A stretch of 17,828 bases of DNA from an uncultured Alphaproteobacteria bacterium. Lineage in GTDB: Bacteria; Pseudomonadota; Alphaproteobacteria; CAAHEQ01; UBA3637. Each line of letters begins with the position of its first letter. The first letter of the stretch is position 1. Positions 14,207 to 17,828 of the stretch are shown one piece after another. The translations under genes were made by a program, and so were the position numbers. Location: contig CALGXF010000070.1 of NCBI GenBank assembly GCA_937935995.1, forward strand, positions 1-17,828, read 5' to 3'. Below the pieces are notes generated by a model, which saw only the letters and a program-made list of their open reading frames with translations, did no database searches and had not been told where the DNA came from.

Positions 14207-14704
14207 ATGCGTCATGGAATGGCTAAAAGAAAATTAAATAAATCAATTGCTCATCGCAGAAGCATGTTTGCTAACATGTCTGTATCGTTGATTAAACATG
14301 AACAAATTCGGACAACTCTCCCGAAAGCAAAAGAACTGCGTCCGATTATTGAAAAACTCATTACTGCCGCAAGAACAAACGACTTGCACACCCGTCGTCA
14401 GGCTCTTTCTTTCTTGCGGGATGAAGCGGCTGTTAAAAAGCTGTTTGATACATTGGCTCCGCGCTATATGGAACGCAAAGGCGGCTATACGCGCGTTTTG
14501 AAAGCCGGTTTCCGTTTCGGGGATGCTGCGCCGATGGCAATCATTGAATTGGTTGACAGAGATGTAACGGCCAAAGGAAAAGACTCGGGCGTCGTTGAAG
14601 TCGCTGAAGAAGTCGAAGCGCCGACGGAAGAAGTAAAAGAAGAAAAGAAAGTTAAAAAAGCGTCCAAGAAAAAAGCGGATAAAGCTGAAGCAGACGCACA
14701 ATAA
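14207..14704 (+). CDS. rplQ: 50S ribosomal protein L17 (bL17) with long charged tail
   Basis: A 165-residue L17 of the 50S subunit near the tunnel exit. The conserved core (MRHGMAKRKLNKSIAHRRSM, NMSVSLIKHEQIRTTLPKAK, RYMERKGGYTRVLK and AAPMAIIELVDR) ends near residue 120. Residues 121-165 are a Glu-then-Lys-rich low-complexity tail (EEVEAPTEEVKEEKKVKKA and on), longer than in most bacteria. ATG 14207 follows AAGGAAA at 14194-14200. It ends the alpha operon and is followed by a strong terminator. Confidence 0.97.
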   Translation: MRHGMAKRKLNKSIAHRRSMFANMSVSLIKHEQIRTTLPKAKELRPIIEKLITAARTNDLHTRRQALSFLRDEAAVKKLFDTLAPRYMERKGGYTRVLKAGFRFGDAAPMAIIELVDRDVTAKGKDSGVVEVAEEVEAPTEEVKEEKKVKKASKKKADKAEADAQ

Positions 14705-14726
14705 TTATACTTTTAATTCGTTTGAA

Positions 14727-14759
14727 AAAAACGGGATGACAGCGTGTTGTCCCGTTTTT
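14727..14759 (+). terminator. Intrinsic terminator of the alpha operon
   Basis: AAAAACGGGA (14727-14736) pairs with TCCCGTTTTT (14750-14759). The stem continues inward with two G-U pairs, A-T and C-G to a five-base loop (14741-14745), about 14 pairs in all, ending in five T. With A on one side and T on the other it could work on both strands. It begins 23 bases after the rplQ stop. Confidence 0.9.
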
Positions 14760-14790
14760 GTATCCAAGTTTTTTTAAGGAAATTTTCATT

Positions 14791-15711
14791 ATGGGTGATG
14801 ACATACGGTGGTTCCGGAAACAACTGGAAGAATTTGCGGATAAAGGCGGACAAGTATCTGTTTGTCGCCGTTTTTTAGACATTTGGTCAAAAAGGGGAAT
14901 GAGTGTTTGGTCGCGCGGATGTGATCGAGGGCGTCAAAAAGCCAAGCCTTTAATTTTGATTGCTCGGGATCGTTTGATTTCTGTGAAAGATAAGACGCAA
15001 CAATCCCTTTGGGATCAAAAAAAAGAAGCATTTTCAATTGATTCTGTTCATGAAATTTATGATTTGTTAAAAGCGCAGGCTTTTAAAGATTTTAAACGTG
15101 ATTTGTTTCGCTATGTTGAAAAAGGGCGCTTGGATACAGTTCAACAGATTTTAGACTTTAAAGATAACGTCTTTATTTCTCAAGAAATAGAGGGAAAAGA
15201 AAAATCGTTGTTGGATTTTGCGCGGGAAAAGGCGAGAGCGGAACATGGAAGACATTCGGATGTGTATGTGTTCCTGAAAAAAAGAGCGCTGGACAGCAAA
15301 GAACGCGTTTTGTTTCAATCAATCCGTAACGGCGATATGGAAACAATTCTTCAAATCTTGCACTTTGACAAGCAAATGCCTTTTTATTTGGAAGGTGATA
15401 AAACGATTGTCGATGTGGTTCATGAAACATCTCATCCGGATACGTTTAAAAAAGAAGTCGAAAAACTGTACGATATTGCGGTTTGTTGCGAAAAATTCCA
15501 GTATCTCAACCAAGTTCAATCAAATTTCATCGTGTCTTATTTTAACAAAAAAAGCTGGACGGAAAGAACGGCTTTGTATGTTCGCAAAAAGACAAATATC
15601 CCGCCGGTTCGGCTGATTCGGCGTGCTTGGAATAAACAAGAGCCGGTTTTCGGCCGAGTAAAAAAAATCTTGGGCTATGTGACGGCAATGCACAAAGTGC
15701 AACAACGATAA
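14791..15711 (+). CDS. Hypothetical cytoplasmic protein with two degenerate ankyrin-like repeats
   Basis: A 306-residue protein with no signal peptide or membrane segment. I do not recognise a family. Two parts resemble each other and the ankyrin pattern: residues 103-165 (LFRYVEKGRLDTVQQILDF, then EGKEKSLLDFAREKA) and 172-228 (LFQSIRNGDMETILQILHF, then EGDKTIVDVVHETSHP). Ankyrin repeats mediate protein binding and are common in host-associated bacteria, but the match is weak. The C-terminal 60 residues are basic (KKTNIPPVRLIRRAW). ATG 14791 lies ten bases after AAGGA (14776-14780); the open frame extends to 14758, inside the terminator. The terminator ends only 31 bases upstream and I find no clear promoter, so expression may depend on readthrough from rplQ or on a promoter I missed. 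Confidence 0.75.
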   Translation: MGDDIRWFRKQLEEFADKGGQVSVCRRFLDIWSKRGMSVWSRGCDRGRQKAKPLILIARDRLISVKDKTQQSLWDQKKEAFSIDSVHEIYDLLKAQAFKDFKRDLFRYVEKGRLDTVQQILDFKDNVFISQEIEGKEKSLLDFAREKARAEHGRHSDVYVFLKKRALDSKERVLFQSIRNGDMETILQILHFDKQMPFYLEGDKTIVDVVHETSHPDTFKKEVEKLYDIAVCCEKFQYLNQVQSNFIVSYFNKKSWTERTALYVRKKTNIPPVRLIRRAWNKQEPVFGRVKKILGYVTAMHKVQQR

Positions 15712-15716
15712 AAATG

Positions 15717-15745
15717 TTGACAAAAATATAAAATTGCGCTATCCT
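15717..15745 (+). promoter_or_regulatory. Promoter of the LPxQ-repeat gene
   Basis: TTGACA (15717-15722), 17 bases, then TATCCT (15740-15745), a 4 of 6 match to the -10 box. The start is expected near 15752. It begins 5 bases after the stop of the ankyrin-like gene, so the next gene is probably its own transcription unit. Confidence 0.65.
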
Positions 15746-15776
15746 TATTTTATTCATGAGATAAATGGGAAAGAAA

Positions 15777-16262
15777 ATGCAGCTATTTCGTTTTTTGATG
15801 ATTGGTTTTATCGGGATTTTTATCGGTATAACGCCAGCATCTGCAATGAATGCTTCTTCGACGCCAGATGTAAAGCCGTTGTTTGTTGTTGAACGGACGG
15901 AAGCGGACGTTTCGTCAGATGTTTTGATGGCTTCTTATGCGCGGCCGCGGATGAAAAATTACAGCGGCCGGCCAGTGCGTGTTCGCAAGGGATTGCCCAG
16001 ACAGCGTGCTTCTTTGCCGAGACAATCAGCGCGTTTGCCGAAACAACAAGCCGGATTATCGACGGTGGATGTCCGGTTGCCCAAACAAAAAGCTTCTTTG
16101 CCAAGTCAATCGGCACGCTTACCCAAACAGCGGGCTTTTTTGCCGACACAGCGTCATCGTTTAAAGACGGAACGGGCAATGATTCCCCATTTTTCCAGTC
16201 GGTTGCCAAGCCAAAGATCAAGGCCGCGGCAGTATCGGGGATCTTTGACTATTTCTTATTAA
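15777..16262 (+). CDS. Secreted basic protein with LPxQ heptad repeats
   Basis: A small exported protein of unrecognised family: 161 residues from ATG 15777, or 165 from ATG 15765. Residue numbers here follow the longer form. A signal peptide is clear: KK at the start, a hydrophobic run at 6-24 (LFRFLMIGFIGIFIGI) and PASA, with cleavage expected after Ala27. A 50-residue spacer follows, then about eleven seven-residue units at 77-153, most beginning LPxQ and ending in a basic residue, for example LPRQRAS, LPRQSAR, LPKQQAG, LPKQKAS and LPSQSAR. That part has 18 Lys/Arg, two acidic residues and no Cys. The shorter start is preferred because the expected transcript start (about 15752) leaves only 13 bases before 15765, and GGGAAAG (15768-15774) precedes 15777. 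Binding to a polyanion such as LPS, nucleic acid or peptidoglycan is possible but only inferred. Confidence 0.8.
   Translation: MQLFRFLMIGFIGIFIGITPASAMNASSTPDVKPLFVVERTEADVSSDVLMASYARPRMKNYSGRPVRVRKGLPRQRASLPRQSARLPKQQAGLSTVDVRLPKQKASLPSQSARLPKQRAFLPTQRHRLKTERAMIPHFSSRLPSQRSRPRQYRGSLTISY
15993..16223 (+). repeat. Tandem 21-bp (seven-codon) repeats in the LPxQ gene
   Basis: Eleven consecutive seven-codon units with consensus L-P-[KRS]-Q-x-A-x. The order of variants suggests a higher unit of four heptads (84 bp): LPRQRAS, LPRQSAR, LPKQQAG, LSTVDVR, then LPKQKAS, LPSQSAR, LPKQRAF, LPTQRHR. The last units (LKTERAM, IPHFSSR, LPSQRSR) are more degenerate. Codons differ between copies, so the array is not a very recent expansion. 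Confidence 0.85.
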
Positions 16263-16285
16263 AAAAGGCGCTGAATGCGCCTTTT
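16263..16285. terminator. Bidirectional terminator between convergent genes
   Basis: AAAAGGCGC (16263-16271) pairs perfectly with GCGCCTTTT (16277-16285) around TGAAT. On the plus strand it ends in four T for the LPxQ gene, starting right after the TAA (16260-16262). On the minus strand it is followed by a run of six T, so it serves the converging cysteine-rich gene at least as well. CTTTTAAAAG at 16281-16290 is a further small palindrome. Confidence 0.88.
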
Positions 16286-16312
16286 AAAAGCAAAACACGA
16301 CCGTAATTAAGA

Positions 16313-17828
16313 TTATTCGCAAACTTCGGTTGTTTCGTTCCAACTGTACCCGGTATCACAGCAAATCGTGCGATTAAATTTATCCGTATGCGTTGAGCCG
16401 GCACAAACACAGTCCGTTGTTTCGGCGTTGTTTTCGCATGCGTCCCGGCAAATACCGTTTTCATCCGGCGTTTGTCCATCCGGGCAAGTTAATGTTGAAC
16501 AGCCGCCGTTAACAATTGTTTGTCCGGGCGGACAACACAATGTGCCGACAGCTGCATCTCGGTTGGATAAACAAACGCATGTTTCGGTTACGGGTTTATT
16601 ATACGGACAAACGTATTTGCCTGTTTCTTCATCGATGGGTGAACATTCTTCATAAAAGATGGCGTCACAATCTGACGTATCATACGTTTGGCAATAACCG
16701 GCACATAAGCCTTTTCCTTTGTATTGGCAATTGATTGGCGGCATGTTGCCTTCGTGGTAACACCCAAGCATCCCATCACTGCTGACACAACCCCAGTATT
16801 TGGCACTTTCAATATAACCGAATGTCATGCCAAGTGCGCTACAGCCGGGATCAAAGCAGTTGCCGGAACTGGTCTGTCCGAAAGATGTTTGATCCGCCGG
16901 AGCAGATGCACCACACCGTGTATCGCCCCGATAACATGTCATCGGGCTGGATAGCGTACAAGAAACACCGTCTTTTTCACACATGTTTGTTTCGGCGTTA
17001 TAGGTGGCGCCATAATCACACACGTCGTTGCATGTACCGCAATTCGTCGGATCACTGCAATCAGAACCGCAAATGACATCAGTTTTATAACATTCCCACG
17101 CCCCCCGAGCGGAACGATATGTACATCCGTATTCATTAGGTGCGCTTTGATTGAAAATACACGCCCGATATAGGTTATGATAAACGTATCCGTCTATGGC
17201 ACCGTATTGCGCACAGTCATATGTTTCGTCACAAATTCCCCAAGTACAAGGTCCGTCGAAATCAAAATATTTATCTTTTCGGCAACACCAAACGCCATCA
17301 TAGGCAACACTTTGTGACATAATTTCCCACCGGCCTTTACGGCATCCGTACCAATAGCCGGATGAGTGCACTGTGGTCAATTGTGTAAAGGTTGAACCAT
17401 CCGGGCATTCTTCTGCATAACAAATACCTGTCGCACAGTCTTTGCCAACGGAGTTACAGCTGTAGCCGCACAATTTATCGTTGATGTAACAGTAATAATT
17501 AGATGTTCCTTTACAGGAAAGACGCATACATTGGCCATTAATGTACACATATCCGGCAGGACAAGCACACGTGGCGGCATCCGTGCCTTCAATGCACGTA
17601 CAAGCACAGGTGTCCGGGTCTCGGGAACCCGTCATCCCGGAACTGTTACACACCGGGTGACATGCGCCGCCACACATTTCATAACCGTCTTCACATTGGC
17701 ACGAACATGTTGAACTGTCCCATGAGGCATGCTCGGGACATGCTTGCGGTTCACATATACAATCACACGTGACGGGATCACGCATAAATCCGTCGGCACA
17801 GGTCGTGTAACAACTGCCGCCGCATTCC
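16313..17828 (-). CDS. Very cysteine-rich multi-module protein (N-terminus outside window)
   Basis: The minus-strand frame stays open to the window edge. The first in-frame ATG (17785) is preceded by 14 more codons (ECGGSCYTTCADGF) that continue the same Cys pattern, so the true start is beyond 17828. Of 504 residues seen, 67 are Cys (13%). Degenerate modules recur: CGGxC followed by RDPxTCxC appears twice near the N-terminal side; a YWGC or EYGC ... CY ... (I/L)Cxx(D/Y)C ... SDC type module appears in the middle; and CPxGQ... CC units (ending CCDTGYSWNETTEVCE) close the protein. This resembles EGF-like or growth-factor-receptor-like disulfide modules by pattern only. No membrane segment is seen in this part. 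Export and surface exposure are inferred. A terminator lies just downstream of the TAA. Confidence 0.82.
   Translation of the reverse strand, partial: ECGGSCYTTCADGFMRDPVTCDCICEPQACPEHASWDSSTCSCQCEDGYEMCGGACHPVCNSSGMTGSRDPDTCACTCIEGTDAATCACPAGYVYINGQCMRLSCKGTSNYYCYINDKLCGYSCNSVGKDCATGICYAEECPDGSTFTQLTTVHSSGYWYGCRKGRWEIMSQSVAYDGVWCCRKDKYFDFDGPCTWGICDETYDCAQYGAIDGYVYHNLYRACIFNQSAPNEYGCTYRSARGAWECYKTDVICGSDCSDPTNCGTCNDVCDYGATYNAETNMCEKDGVSCTLSSPMTCYRGDTRCGASAPADQTSFGQTSSGNCFDPGCSALGMTFGYIESAKYWGCVSSDGMLGCYHEGNMPPINCQYKGKGLCAGYCQTYDTSDCDAIFYEECSPIDEETGKYVCPYNKPVTETCVCLSNRDAAVGTLCCPPGQTIVNGGCSTLTCPDGQTPDENGICRDACENNAETTDCVCAGSTHTDKFNRTICCDTGYSWNETTEVCE

Noticed and set aside
14243..14701. 152-residue minus-strand ORF
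   Set aside because: Antisense to rplQ; its Phe-rich composition simply mirrors the Lys/Glu-rich tail codons.
15820..16221. 133-residue minus-strand ORF and 61-residue plus-strand ORF over the LPxQ gene
   Set aside because: Period-21 repeats keep other frames open; only the plus frame from 15765/15777 has a signal peptide, promoter and terminator.
15993..16223. CRISPR-like array
   Set aside because: The 21-bp periodicity is in-frame protein repeats with no unique spacers.

Overview
The window is a chromosomal segment from a bacterium that is most likely an alphaproteobacterium. The evidence is the gene order secY-adk-rpsM-rpsK-rpoA-rplQ, with no map, infA or rpmJ between adk and rpsM, and an RNA polymerase alpha subunit whose N-terminus (IQKNWQELIKP) has the form usual in that class. 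Base composition is moderate. The cysteine-rich and repeat-rich genes on both flanks suggest a host-associated lineage; this last point is inference.

Layout. Positions 1-575 hold the 3' end of a plus-strand gene for a cysteine-rich protein made of 91-residue tandem repeats; its 5' end lies outside the window. Positions 576-914 contain no gene but hold one or two promoters and a long, structured leader with a terminator-like hairpin, ahead of rpsJ. Positions 915-12115 are a fused S10-spc operon on the plus strand: rpsJ, rplC, rplD, rplW, rplB, rpsS, rplV, rpsC, rplP, rpmC, rpsQ, rplN, rplX, rplE, rpsN, rpsH, rplF, rplR, rpsE, rplO, secY, adk. Genes are nearly abutting and several overlap by 1-4 bases. 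rpmD (ribosomal protein L30) is missing from its usual place between rpsE and rplO. A promoter with perfect consensus hexamers at 12127-12154 then starts the alpha operon: rpsM (TTG start), rpsK, rpoA (GTG start), rplQ, closed by a strong terminator at 14727-14759.

The right part is accessory. At 14791-15711 is an unrecognised cytoplasmic protein with two degenerate ankyrin-like repeats. At 15777-16262, with its own promoter, is a small secreted, strongly basic protein built of about eleven seven-residue LPxQ-type repeats. A convergent hairpin terminator at 16263-16285 separates it from a minus-strand gene (16313 to beyond 17828) for a very cysteine-rich protein, with 67 Cys in the 504 residues visible.

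The ribosomal genes supply 50S and 30S proteins, the SecYEG channel core, adenylate kinase and the RNA polymerase alpha subunit. The flanking genes appear to encode exported or surface proteins unrelated to translation. The best candidates for something undescribed are the LPxQ heptad protein, the two cysteine-rich repeat proteins, and the structured S10 leader. I see no tRNA, rRNA, CRISPR array, insertion sequence or attachment site.
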